Assembly (NCBI RefSeq): GCF_954871325.1
Contig: NC_088777.1
Coordinates: 45,485,366-45,549,365, forward strand
DNA from: Gordionus sp. m RMFG-2023
Taxonomy: Eukaryota; Nematomorpha; Gordioida; Chordodea; Parachordodidae
Direction of reading: 5' to 3'
Length of the DNA stretch: 64,000 nucleotides
The notes below the pieces were generated by a model. The model was not told the DNA's origin, made no database searches, and saw only the letters and a list, made by a program, of their open reading frames with translations. Shown piece after piece: positions 37,838 through 55,361 of the stretch. Numbering within the stretch: position 1 is the stretch's first letter; every line of letters begins with the position of its first letter. The position numbers and the translations under genes are program-made.

Positions 37838-39671
37838 ATGATAAATTTTATTGTTATATTTTTTCTTATAACAAACATTGTCGGAAATGATGGCGGTTAT
37901 AATCTACCTGAAATTAAAGCATTTAGTAAATAATAAAAATATTCCAAATTTAAAAATTTAATCAATCTAGATTTGAGTCATTTGAGTTAAACATAGAAAC
38001 TTTTGAATGTTTTAAAAATAATATACAGTTACTCAAACTATCATTGTTTTTTTTATTTATAAAAATGTATTTGTGTTAATCCAGTTATTTAGCTTTTAAT
38101 GAATTCCCTGTCCTTTAAACCATATTAATTAATTTTTTAAACAGAAACACATCGCTTTTCAGTGAGCCATGTCAAAATTAAACTCCTTGAAGCAAACCAT
38201 ACTAGTACTAAGGATAATTATCCCTATCAATATTCAGTGATTGTCAATTTTAAAAGTCCAAGAGGCGCTAAAGAATTGCGTAATAAATATCACAAATTTA
38301 TTTATAAAGTTTGGAGAATAACTTATGGAAATGCTGGATTGATGGCCATAGGCGAAACAAATGGGGTTTATTATATTATATTTTCTTTTATAAATTACAA
38401 TATACTTCTTTTTTTTAGAACTTCTCTGTACATCGCTTGGAAGAAGAAAGATATTATTTTATTCGAATATTTACCATAATTAATAATAAATATCTCGAAA
38501 ATTATTCAACTTTAAAATTTTTTACAAGTATATAATCATTTAGAATATTTTAATTATAAAATTAATGAGAGATTGATAGATAAGCTATATCCACTGCGCT
38601 ATCTTATAATAGATATATCAATATTTTAATTTATACTATTATTTAAACCCAAATTTATAAACATTTTTTAGATGATAACCTACGACATAAAAACCCACTT
38701 CAAGTATTCGGTATAAATAATTTCAATAAATTTTTTTTAGTTTTTGTTACATATTTTTTCTCTTCTATAGATCATTATCCATCCATTCCATCAGTTGAAT
38801 TTTATACTTTGGCAAAATTACCAAACATGTCATATTCACTGGCTTTGAAATTGAATGATTCAACACCAAGGAATAAAATTGAATTTTTCATTTTTATTAT
38901 AGAAAAAAACCAAAAGCCCATTGAAAGAAGACGTTTGAATAAGGTTAAAGTATAATATTTTTTTGGGATAGATTGTGAGTAAATTCAGGACAAAAAAAGG
39001 ACTAAATAAAAATATCACTGATAATACGTCAATTTTAAATCTTTAAATATAGAATATTAAAAAAACGGGCTCAGAGTAAGAAAACACTAGATTAATCTGA
39101 GCTAGGATTCGATATCTATTATCAAAAATAGGTTGAGATCAAAGGCCTAGGCTAAGAGTTAGTAATATGTATTTTATAAAATAACTAAGGTTATAATAAT
39201 ATTCCCTATATTAATAAATATAGGGGTATTTTTTTTTTCAAATCATTTCCTTAGCATATTTATTTTTATTTACCTAAAAATATATACAAAAAAACTATAT
39301 TTTATGTTAAGATCCTTTTTTATTTTTATATTCTTATATTAAAAATATTTAAATAATCACAATTATCATAACTATTATCTGATATTTTTTATTATCATTC
39401 ACAATCCTCTAAAAATGAGTTTATTTTTTTAAAAAACATTTTTATAAGGAAGTTAATTTTATAAATTTAATTTTTTTTTAATGATAATAACTATATTCAT
39501 TTTAATATTTAGGATATCGAACAAATTACCTTCAATGTACCATTCGAATATAAGGCTGACTATGTTATGATAGTTTTCACTGTGTTTAATAATCATCGAA
39601 AGCTGGAAAGCGAATATACGATACGAAAGTTTTTCCAATTTTCAAAAAGAATTCACAATCCTACTTTTTAA
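37838..39671 (+). CDS. Copy D: secreted protein with two tandem FN3-like modules (intact)
   Basis: Exons 37838-37925, 38145-38365, 38419-38527, 38771-38943 and 39513-39671, all GT-AG, sum to 750 nt and 249 aa. Signal peptide MINFIVIFFLITNIVG. Module 1 (about residues 30-140) contains YSVIVNFKSPRGAKEL, FIYKVWRI, FIRIFTIINN and YSTLKFF. Module 2 (about 141-249) contains YSLALKLNDSTPRNK, DYVMIVFTVFNN and SEYTIRKFFQF, ending NPTF. The frame at exon 2 was fixed by the acceptor TTAAACAG at 38144 and the phase-1 join after KAF. The 53-bp second intron is the shortest in the gene. Nearly identical to copy E at protein and DNA level; clearly diverged from C. FN3-like is an inference from pattern; the function is unknown, perhaps an extracellular adhesion or binding protein. 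Confidence 0.85.
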
Positions 39672-40144
39672 ACATCTTTATTTTTAAAAAACACATTTTT
39701 GATAAAAAATATATGGCATTAGTTAGGAATGGGTTAGCACTATTAATTTCTCTTTCTTCGGATTTATTTTTAATATTTAAACAGAAATTATATATTTAAC
39801 CTTAATTTATTTGAATTATATACCGATGTTTTTATTTATTTATAACGGAATTAGCATAATAATAAAACAGTTATTAAAACTGAAAATATATTCGTTTATA
39901 TGCCCTAAATTTTGAAGGAACAAAACTATGTTCAAGCAAGATAAATTGAATTGAATATTAATTGCCAAATATTAAATTTAAGCTTTATGTTAATCATCTC
40001 TGTTGAAATCACCAAAATATTAAAATTATTTTTAATCATTCTAATTTACTACACAAGTTATAAAATATTTATATTTGAAACAGGACCTAATCAAATAAGA
40101 TATTATTATTTCTAAATTTAGCAATGTTTAATTTTAAAAAAGAT

Positions 40145-40346
40145 ATAGCTATTATATTTAACAAAATTATATTCGCTCTAATATATTTTGTATTTTCTAA
40201 TATTTTATTATTTGTGTTCAAATCTATCTTTTTTAATATGATTTATTAAAATAAATTTTATATTGATTAGTTCTAATAAATTATTAATATTCAAAAAAAA
40301 AATTATTACCCCCCCCCCCCTCTAGCAAATTTCTGGCTACGCGCTG
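40145..40346. mobile_element. 3' end fragment of hAT element
   Basis: AT-rich subterminal sequence followed by a 13-bp C run and the inverted end CAGCGCGTAGCCAGAAATTTG, ending at 40346. The same fragment with more of the element is at 60985-62283 in the copy E neighbourhood. Here the interior was deleted, leaving the junction near 40142. Confidence 0.8.
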
Positions 40347-40880
40347 AGCAATTAAGAAATAAATAGTATTTCACCTTTTATTTCAAGCAAAATAATGTGT
40401 TCTATAATTTCATAAAAATAAAACTATTATTCACTTAAAACCTGGCCTATAACAGAGTGACCCACTTGACACTTAATTATTTTGCGAAGATATGCAACAT
40501 ATCATTGACAAAAAATATGATAACTACCATTTTAAACTAAAGCTATTTCGATGGCTGCATCTTAAAAAGCCCTTACGACAAAATTAGGAAGGTTTCTCAA
40601 TTAGATCAACTAACACCTGTAACTTTATCCCAATAAGAAAAGAAATTTTCAATCGTCTACTAAGCAAGTTTAATTAATTTGTTTCACCTATAAACGGTGA
40701 AAAGCTAATATATAATTTTAAAAACAAATTTATATAAGCATATGAAGGAAATAAATATTCTACCAGCTTATCTAGCTTCTTATCATGTAAAACTATTTTA
40801 TTCCTAAAATTCATTTTATTCATCCCTGATTTTTATATATTACGACATTATTATCTCGAAGTCAACCTAAAAATTTTTAA
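40347..40880. repeat. Direct repeat downstream of D (partner 62284-62790)
   Basis: Shared words AACCTGGCCT, GAGTGACCCACTTGA and ATCGTC.ACGAAGCAAGTTTAAT-like segments in order. It shows that the D/E duplication extended past the hAT end. No coding signal. Confidence 0.8.
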
Positions 40881-42227
40881 TCAATCTTTAATCTTAAATT
40901 TTTATCACTTCCCTAGATGCAAGCCTTGTCAACAAATCCGATGGTTTAGGCTTCCGTTCACCGATATAAAATTGTAGCAACGTTTTCATTTCTAAAGTTC
41001 CTAAGTATTTCATGTAATTCCATTCAACTAATGATAAAATGCTTATTCTCGGGATTTAGAAAAAGAAACAACGATTTTCTAGAGATATAAGAGATTTTTA
41101 CAAAAAAATCTGATTCAATTATCTTATTTATATACGTATTTAAGTAAAATTATTTTAATAAAATATAATTTAAAATAAAAAATGAACTCGGAAAATTCAA
41201 TAAAAAGGATTCTAGAAAATAAAATTTTTACAGAGCAAAATCAATCTCTTAAAATTTTTAGTCGCCAATTTTTTAAATCCTTATAACGAACAGAAGAGGA
41301 TCTATCTCAGAGTATTTGTTAAGGTCCTTTTAATTGCATAAATAATGTATGAGAGGCCAATAGGAATTGGCTTTTTTCATCACATTAGATAAAGGTCCTA
41401 AGCCAATTCTTGCTTACTTATAAGACGATAAGTAACGTAGAACACTTAAAATATTTCACACTTATAATTTAAGAAATTATTTGGGTTATTTGATGTTATT
41501 TTTTTAAAATAATAAATGCTACGAAATATATAGAATTTTTTCCAGCATATTTAATGATAACTTCGCGCGTATATATTTGCAGAAAAATATTCGTTATAAC
41601 GGATTTGTAAAAATATGGCTAAATTATATTCGCTTCAAGTATTCTAAGTTTAAATTTCGAGGAAATAAATTAGAGAAGATTTAGTAGATATGTTTTCGAG
41701 ATAAATGTTTAACAAAAGAATTTCGTTCAATTGGTTTGGACGATATTACGTTCATTTTAAAATTCCTTCTCAAAAAACACAACATGTGTTTATAAATTTT
41801 TAGCTATAAAGTATCTCGCTATAAAAGATTAGCTCAATTGACATGATACGAGAAATCGAGTACCTTTTTATTTATCTCAATACTACAAAAAATATGCTGA
41901 AATTTAATTATTTGCAGTTTTGTTAGAACCGAATCCTGAAAGGGTTTCTAGAAATTGTAAGATAGGTTCAGATTGCTATGTTTCTTATAAGTTTTATAGA
42001 ATAATTCCAGGTTATGGTTCTGGTTCTTCCAGTTTCTCGGGTTGCAGGTTCCAATTTCTTATTTTAGTTTATGAATAATTTGATTAAGTTATAAGAGATT
42101 TCAACAAACAAATTTTAGCAATATTTTGTTTTAACAATCAATTTATCTTTCAATAATCAATATCTTTTAAGTATAAGCAAATATTCGTCTTATATCATTT
42201 ATATAAAATTAATTTGTGAAATCTAAA
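40881..42227. other. Upstream region of the kinase gene
   Basis: AT-rich, no other gene seen. It should hold the kinase promoter, but no core motif stands out. Confidence 0.45.
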
Positions 42228-47954
<5,727 letters not shown>

Positions 47955-49150
47955 TTGAAAAAATAATATTGAAAATAATTTACTTATAATTTCAAAGCAA
48001 TTTTCAGGTTATATTTTTTAAATGCTGCTTAAATTTGTTAGTTAAAATTCTTGAAATTAAAATTAAAATATAATTATCAATTTGTGGCAAATTATTGAAA
48101 AGTATTGTTTATTAAAAAATTTGTTTTATAAATGTTCCAACCTATGAATAGTTTCGTTTCGCCCGATGCTAATATTTTATTTTATTGTTGCTTATGTAAT
48201 TTTAGCGTACTTTAATAAGTTTTAAACAAAGTGCCTTAAACTTTATATAAATCAGGGAATGAATCAAGATTTTATATCTGCTTCTTTATTATATAAAGAA
48301 ATAAGATAAGTTAGAAATTCCAGCAATTTCCCTCAAAAGCAAATGAATAAATGCGGACAAGGGTATAAATATAAAAAAATTTATTTGATTTTATATTGTT
48401 AGAATAAAAACACCAACAGGGATAAAACTAAATAAGTACAAGATTTAAAAACCCTGAAAAACAAGAAATTTAGAAAAGCTCTAAAATTAAATTTATATAG
48501 ATGCGAAATCTAAATTATTTAGATATTTTTATACGATTTAATGATGAATCAAACAAATCTAGCTCACAATAAAAAATCAAGGCTTAAAAAACGGCGTTTA
48601 TTCAAAATAATGAGGGTTTTTACTAAAATATAGGCAAGTATTCCCGCATTCTTAATTTTATCTATATATAAAATAACGAAAATAAAAATAATTAACTTAC
48701 TTAGAGTTCAGGATTCGAGTTCATAACTACTGTTTAGGAACTGAGTTCACAACTCAGGTCAATTTGGGGTAGATTATTTCGATCCAAGACTTGGCTCCGG
48801 TTGTAGACTTAGCAGCCAACACTAATTTTGGCATCATCATGACTAAGATTTTTGCCCAATTTATTATACTACTTAGCTTTATAAAAACCTTACCAATATG
48901 TTAAATACTTAGTTTAACAAAAAGTGAAATTATGTTCAACTTTTCAACCCAAAAAAGAACCATAATTGTGTCTAAAAATTTCTATTTGAATTTTTTGTCG
49001 AATAAAAAGAAATTCTCTGGGGTCATTTGTGAAAAGTCGTAATAATATTACCCAGATTTTTTAAAAACATAAATGAAGGCGAAAAATGCCCGTTTAGAAG
49101 TCACTACTGGAGTGAATATGAAGTTTTTAAAATTTTTGTATTTGTTTGTC
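47955..49150. other. AT-rich region downstream of the kinase
   Basis: No gene seen. On the minus strand near 48711-48735, AGTTATGAACTCGAATCCTG resembles a SINE B-box zone like that at 31304, with a doubtful A box; this is weak evidence for a second SINE remnant. Confidence 0.4.
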
Positions 49151-50420
49151 TTTTTTTTCTGCCTGTGTTATTAAATTGAAATTTATGTTTGAAAGGAATG
49201 ATGAGACACACGTATAGTCCCATATGAGTGATTTGCCGAGGGCCCAAGGTATGGTTGTCATACCATCAGGTCTTAAACCATCTACTTGAGATAAATTTGA
49301 TGTTCAAGATTGTTTAGAAGTGTGCAGCTGTTAAGCTTCTATTTATTATATGGTTTACAGTTGAGTGGCGTTGATGTCGCCCTTGAGTAAAAATGCAATT
49401 TAAGCCATGTCTACCCGTTGAATCAACGGGTGATTTGCATTTGATGCAGTCATGAGGCTGTACTATATCGCAACCTAAACCAATGGTTACTCTCAGTTGT
49501 TCATCTGATAAGAGATTACCAAGGTTGCGACTAGGGAGTGATTCTAACCATTCATGACTACCAAGTCTGTCAGATAATTGAAGGAGTTGAATGCAATCTA
49601 AAGGTGGATTGACTGATATATCTGTTTGTTATTTGGATATAAAGGTGTGAAAAAATTTTTGTGTGTGATGATTGATGGTAATATAGTGTTAATGGGTGTG
49701 TTTGCCTTCCATTTGTCAATAGCTTTATCTAATAAACGATCGGTAGGGCATATGAAGCCAGAAATCATAGAATTGTTAGATAATCTGGGTGATACGAATG
49801 ATGATAAGGATAAAAGATTGAGTGGCAAAAAATCTAAACCGCCTAGTTTAGAAGGTAGCTGAGCAAGTGACCAATTGAATGAGTTTAAATTTGTGTTTAA
49901 AATTTTTTCCAGAAATATTTTAAATTTATCTTGAATTTTTGATATGAATTCATTGTTTTTGAAAAAAGATGATGATCGGAAATGTGCATAAATTTAGGTA
50001 TGTACAGGCATTTGCGAATTAAAAATAAAGATTGATGAGCTGGTAGGAGACTTAGAATGTACTCCATACTGTAAAAGCTTTTAAAAATCTTGCAGAGAAA
50101 ATCTTTCGACTTGGTCGCATTAGCTAATGGGGACCCAAGTAAGGTTAAGCTGTCAGGAGCAATGATTTTGTAGCCTTCCAACTTTTGTGGCTTATTGTTT
50201 AAGAAACATAATTCTATTTTATTTATGTTGAGTACCAGGCCGATAGCTTGGGAATTGATTTTCAGGTGTTTTAAGGCGCTTAGTACATTAGCTGAAGGGC
50301 CACAGATAGTCCTATCATCTAAATCAAATGTATTTTTTGAAAAATTCTTTCCTTTATCTAAAAAAAAGCCGAAATCGTTTTAAAATTTGTCTTATTCATC
50401 TTACTTGTAATAAGGGTGAG
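49150..50420 (-). mobile_element. LINE fragment: RT palm to C-terminal domain, fairly well kept
   Basis: Minus strand from 50420 down: a YxDD-equivalent segment DLDDRTICGPSANVLSALK (about 50320-50265), LVLNINKIELCFLN, IAPDSLTLLGSPLANATK, SLFLIRKCLYIPKFMH, then NWSLAQLPSKLGGLDFLPL, LGSHEWLESLPSRNLG, LLSDEQLRVTIGLGCDIV and a knuckle CIKCKSPVDSTGRHGLNC with a following RHSTVNHIINRSL. The last part (near 49265-49190) is a broken form of the RPDG...WD domain. This is the longest run of readable protein in the LINE family here, though frame breaks and stops remain. It is 5'-truncated. Confidence 0.88.
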
Positions 50421-51479
50421 TTGTTTTTTGCTAAACTGACTCTTCTTATTTGATTGGAGGAAAGTGAAGGAGTAATTACTTATAAATGCCGACGTGACTA
50501 ATATTTTATTTATTTTAGAAAATCCTTCATAAAATTCTAAATACCAATTAAATTTTATGCCATTGTGTAGTATTTATTAATATACTATTATAAATATAAG
50601 CATTTAGTATATTTATTTTAAATGATTAATAATATATATTTATATAATAAAGAGTATTCAGCTTTGGGTACTTAAAAATTGCCCCCCTGTTTTGGAGGGT
50701 TTATGTTAAAGCTTACCAAACTATGATGTTAAACATCTCTATATGATTAATTATTTGAAGCAATTAATTTACACAAAACAATTTTTGAACATGAAAGTGT
50801 AGCTAGATGATGAAAGTGATAAACAGCGGATTAAACTATAAAGAAGGATATACATTACAATACACAGAAATTATTTCATAATCCTTTATTAAATTTCTTC
50901 AACCACTCATATATTAATAACCAACATATATTACATAAAATAAATCTAAATTTATTATACCCTCTAAATTTTTTTAAAGTCACAATTTATTAATTAAAAA
51001 AGCTTAATAAACCCATAAATGTTTAAAGTGAAGGAAGAAAATATTTGATGATATTTAAGACGTAAAAGAAAAACATATTTTAATAAAAAATTATTTGCCG
51101 TTTATGTAAATTTTTATTAATATAAGCCAATAATTATATGACAAGCGTTGCTAGGGCATAACATCGTTGCAGATAATTAGGTGTTCAACACCAAGCTTCA
51201 GACATTCTTCTTTTCCTAATTGACTTTTGCCCGATCGGAAGTATTTAGGATTAATTTCAATTTAAAATATAATAGGTATTTTTATTTTTTTACAGTTGTT
51301 TGGCAATTCCTTATATTTTGTCTCAAGCGATATTTGTTATCACTAGAGAACGAGAGTAGTATCCCATAATGTTCCAGAATTCGTAAATTTAGAGAGAGAG
51401 AGTGAAAGGTTTTTTGAAATGTATAGAATGATTCTATTTGCATTATAAATAACAATCAAAATAATATTCATTCTTTTAA
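50421..51479. other. AT-rich intergenic stretch, nothing recognised
   Basis: Includes an (AG)5 run near 51392 and no gene or element motif. Confidence 0.5.
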
Positions 51480-51499
51480 AACTAATTGAAAATATATTC

Positions 51500-52099
51500 G
51501 ATTCGAATATTGGCTAGCCAACTTCTGATAGAGAACACAGTGTAAACTTTAATAATGTATTTCATTTGTTGGGTATATTGAGGTAAACATGCTCATCATT
51601 TTTATCATGAGGGTTTTAGATAATAAAAAATAAAAGCATAAACTCGTAATTGAACCAAATAAATTTCCTTCAAAATAACAAATTTACTACACTATTTTTT
51701 ATTGAACATTGACTAAATATATATATATATATATTAGTAAATTACCACTCTCAAAAATTTAAAAATTCTCTTATTTACTAAAATTTATAGGTTGATGATT
51801 ACTTATATCATATAGTCTCCCTCTCTCTCTCTCTCTCTCTATCTATATATATATATATCAGAGAGACTGGCAGGTACGGCTTTGCCAGGTCCGGGTACAC
51901 GGATCGGGCTTTATAAAAATATCCAAAAGTCTACGTTAAATTCGAGTAATTCTAATCTTGAATCAAAGGGTTTAAAATATATAAATTTAGTATATATTCT
52001 TTATTTTACCAAATGCTTTAATTTCAGGAAGGTACTCATAACTGCCATCAGCTCCAACAATGTTTGCTAGAAAAATAATGATAACAATAAATTCTTCAT
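51500..52099 (-). pseudogene. Remnant G of secreted two-module family
   Basis: On the minus strand an exon 1 equivalent starts at 52099 (ATGAAGAATTTATTG) and keeps the end CCTGAAATTAAAGCATTTGG plus a GTAAA donor, but has an early stop in the signal-peptide frame. Near 51560-51500 the text GTTTACACTGTGTTCTC resembles exon 5. Exons 2-4 are gone, replaced by AT- and CT-repeat sequence. Confidence 0.65.
51718..51862. repeat. (AT)n and (CT)n microsatellites
   Basis: AT tract at 51718-51734, CT tract at 51819-51840, then a second AT tract at 51846-51858. They lie where remnant G lost its middle exons. Confidence 0.9.
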
Positions 52100-53270
52100 T
52101 TTTTAAAAAAAAGTAAAAATATGTAAAATAAAATTTTTATTTAAAATTTAGTAAAATTATAAATATATAATATATCTGCTAGTTTAACGATATTATAGTA
52201 TTTACCTAATTTTTAATATAGATTGTAAATAGTTAAATGTTCAATTGTCTAAAATAATTTATAATTGACCTAATCAATTGTTTGCTCTCAAATAAATCTA
52301 GTTAAGACGAGTTTAAAGAGATTTTATTCTTAGATAACAATTATAAAGGAAGGGATTCGATAAATATTTGCTTGAAATAAAAATTGAACAAACACATTCC
52401 TATTTCTTGGTCTTTGACAAAAAACAAACTTAATATGTATTTGTAATTTATATTCACAGTAATAAAATGCGTAGTTTAAAACTCATATCCCTTATTTTTA
52501 TGATAGAAAAACTCATCAACATTTGTGTTTTTCTTAATAATAATTGTCTAACATTAATCAATATCTCTAAGTTATTGGGTAATAGTATATAACGTTATAA
52601 TATATAGCAACATATTAAAAAGGGTTAAATATCATTAGGAATGTAAGTAAGTTCCATGTTAAATATATTTTACCATGATCCCATATATGATACTGTTAGC
52701 TTTCTACTTTATAAAGCATTAGATAAACAACAATCTTATTATACAACCCGATGAACTATAAAAAACAATTTAAAATATAGATAATTTAATTGATGAAATT
52801 AATAACCTTTATTTATACTTACAGAGACCTGCAGAAAATATTTTCAGGCCCAGCTCGTGTTTTTTTTAAAAATCATATTAATTTACACTGATCCGGGTTT
52901 TTTTTTTAATTTTCGTGTAGCCGCACGTGTTTACAACAGCCTGATGTTGTTTACGCTCTATAGGCTAAGAAAAATGGTTGAGCAAAACAAAGGCTTATAC
53001 CAGATAACTTAGGATTTAATTATTTTAAGGTGGGAGATAGCTGATTTTAAGTTTAGATTCTTTTATGTAAGTCGTAAATAATTACTATCGATATTTAGAT
53101 TTAGTCTATCATATCCATTGAATCTCGATTTTTCCTAAATGAATATATAGTTTATGTATTTAAAATTTTGAGTTTCCAATCAAATTCCTATTAACTATTA
53201 TTTAGAAAATGCCTTAAATCAGGCAACTGCCTGCTATAAAAAGTGGGCGATTTTTATTTTTCATGCATTT

Positions 53271-53439
53271 TATTAAGAACTCTAGAAAGTGGGCATTTGT
53301 TGCTTTTTTGTTGCATAAGTTTGTTTTCCCCAAAATCTTAGGAATGGAATAAATTTTATTTGTTCAATTTTTTTATAAACTATTTTTTAATATATATTTT
53401 ATGAAATAAAATAGATTTAAATTGATATATGCTTTTTCT
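53271..53439. other. Short AT-rich spacer
   Basis: Nothing recognised. Confidence 0.4.
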
Positions 53440-54790
53440 TCTTTATAAGTGTAACTCCAATATTTGCTTTAGTAGTTGAAAATTGGTCAATAATGGGAGA
53501 TCCAATATCTATTAATATTAATTGTATAAAATTATCTCGAGAAGTAACAATAACATTAGCCAATTAGACTAAAGGTTATCATAGAAAAATTATTAAAGAT
53601 GTAAAAACTAATAGATTAACAATTTGAATATTTCTACATTTCAAATTCGAATGTTATTTTTTATTTTACTCCATATAAATATTATATACCTGTAAAAGAT
53701 TTAAAAATCATTTATCTTACATTTATTTTTATCTTTTACATTATTTAATTTAAAAAGTACTTATAAAACAAAATTAAACATGCCAAAACTATTGGCAACT
53801 TTATAATATACTTTATTGCGTATATTTTAATTATATTTAAAAATTGTTAAATTTTATTTTCCTCTCTTGATTTATGTTTTTTCCCAATATTTTATCTGAA
53901 ATTAATTTAAAACAATGAGCAACGTATTCCTATTATATTGTTAGCACCTTAAGCTATTCATTTGTAATAAAATTTTACTTACAAAATTAATATTGGAAAT
54001 ATTGAAAAATGCGAAGAAAATATTTATTTTTCCTGAATTTAATATATAATTTATTACATTTATTGAAATTATTTTACGATTTAATCCTCAACTTCAGAAG
54101 GGATTGGTTGGGTTCTGGTTCAGCAAAATATAGGGCTTCTAGGTCCAGTGAGGTTCACACTTCTGATGTATTTTTTGTGAATTAATATTTTTATCCACGA
54201 AATATTATAGATTTTTTTAAACGTAAACACCGATTGTACAAACAAATTTTTCCAATATTAACGTTGACTCAATTGATGGTTGCTATATAAAATAACTGTT
54301 TTTATTCCATTTTTGAATATATCTTTTACTAAATTTAATGAACACGTTGTGATTTTCATCAAATGATTTTTCCCAATTTAAAAATACTATTACTTGTTTG
54401 TCTGGGCATGATATTGAAAATATTTAAAATTATTTTAGTTCAATTATATTCAGAGGAGATAAATATATCTGAGGCCAATTGATTTCAAAATTTAAATCTT
54501 GGCAAAAATATTAATTTTTAGTTTATTATACTCAGAGAAATGTAAGAAAGCATTGAATAGTGTTAAATATATTTTTGAGTTTTTACCCAAATATATTAAA
54601 ATTACTGTATCTTGGCAACAATACCAATTAATATAACTGAGAGTACCTTTTCTTCATTGAGGATAACAAAAATTAATCTCAAAAATACCACATCAGAAAA
54701 TAGATCGAAAGGACTAGTTTTACTTAATATACAATACCGAATTCCTAATATAGACCACTTAAAATGGGCATGAAGCAAATTAAATTTCTA
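53440..54790 (+). mobile_element. hAT transposon fragment (ZMYM1/DUF4371-like)
   Basis: 53440-54590 is the inverted partner of 14550-16570. It continues at 54610-54745 into a readable dimerisation domain: LATIPINITESTFSSLRITK, INLKNTTSENRSKGLVLLNI. The usual ERSFS is STFSS. No right terminus is certain; a degenerate C-rich candidate lies near 54997-55015. Confidence 0.8.
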
Positions 54791-55039
54791 TCTATTAAAG
54801 ATATTATAATTTAAGGGTCTATTATATATTTTATTGTGATTTACTTACAGGTTTATATATCCCATAAATATTTGTGTTAGAAATTTTCATATTTAAAAAT
54901 ATGATTGGCTACATAATAAATTTTATGATGATTAACTGTTTTCTTATAAATTTTTGATGTTCCACAAAAAATCACATTAATATAAAAAATATTATTTTAT
55001 CCCCTGCCCTCTCCCCATTTGAAAATCTTTCGTCAAAAA
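54791..55039. other. AT-rich spacer
   Basis: Nothing recognised apart from the C-rich patch near 55000. Confidence 0.4.
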
Positions 55040-55361
55040 TAATAATGGAATAATGTTTGTTCATTTTTTTTCAAGCTAATATTTGTCGAATACCTATCCT
55101 TTAATAGTTAAATTGATATCTAAAGATAAAAATTGCTTCAAACTCGTTCTAACTAGAAAACAATAAATAGGTAAATTAGCTATTATTTTAGGCAAAACTT
55201 GAATATTTAAATATTAACTCTTTTCAATCTACGTTACGAGTTAGGTAAATACGATAATATTGCCAAATTTATTTTGAAAAATTTTAAATATAGAGATATA
55301 ATATTATAATTTTACAAAATTTTAAATTAAATTTAGTCTTACTTATTTTCTTTTTTAAAAA
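55040..55361 (+). promoter_or_regulatory. Conserved 5' flank of copy E
   Basis: Contains GCTAATATTTGTCGAATACC, AGATAAAAATTGCTTCAAAC and GAGTTAGGTAAATACGATAA, all found, inverted, upstream of A, B and C. It is better conserved with those copies than the D flank is. Ends in TTTTTTAAAAA just before the ATG. Confidence 0.5.

Larger units (their letters stand above)
51480..53270. repeat. Inverted-repeat arm with remnant G (partner 34497-36010)
   Basis: Reverse-complement partner of 34497-36010: the 5' flank block at 52190-52640 and the CAACTGCCTGC block near 53224 both match in order. Confidence 0.75.
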
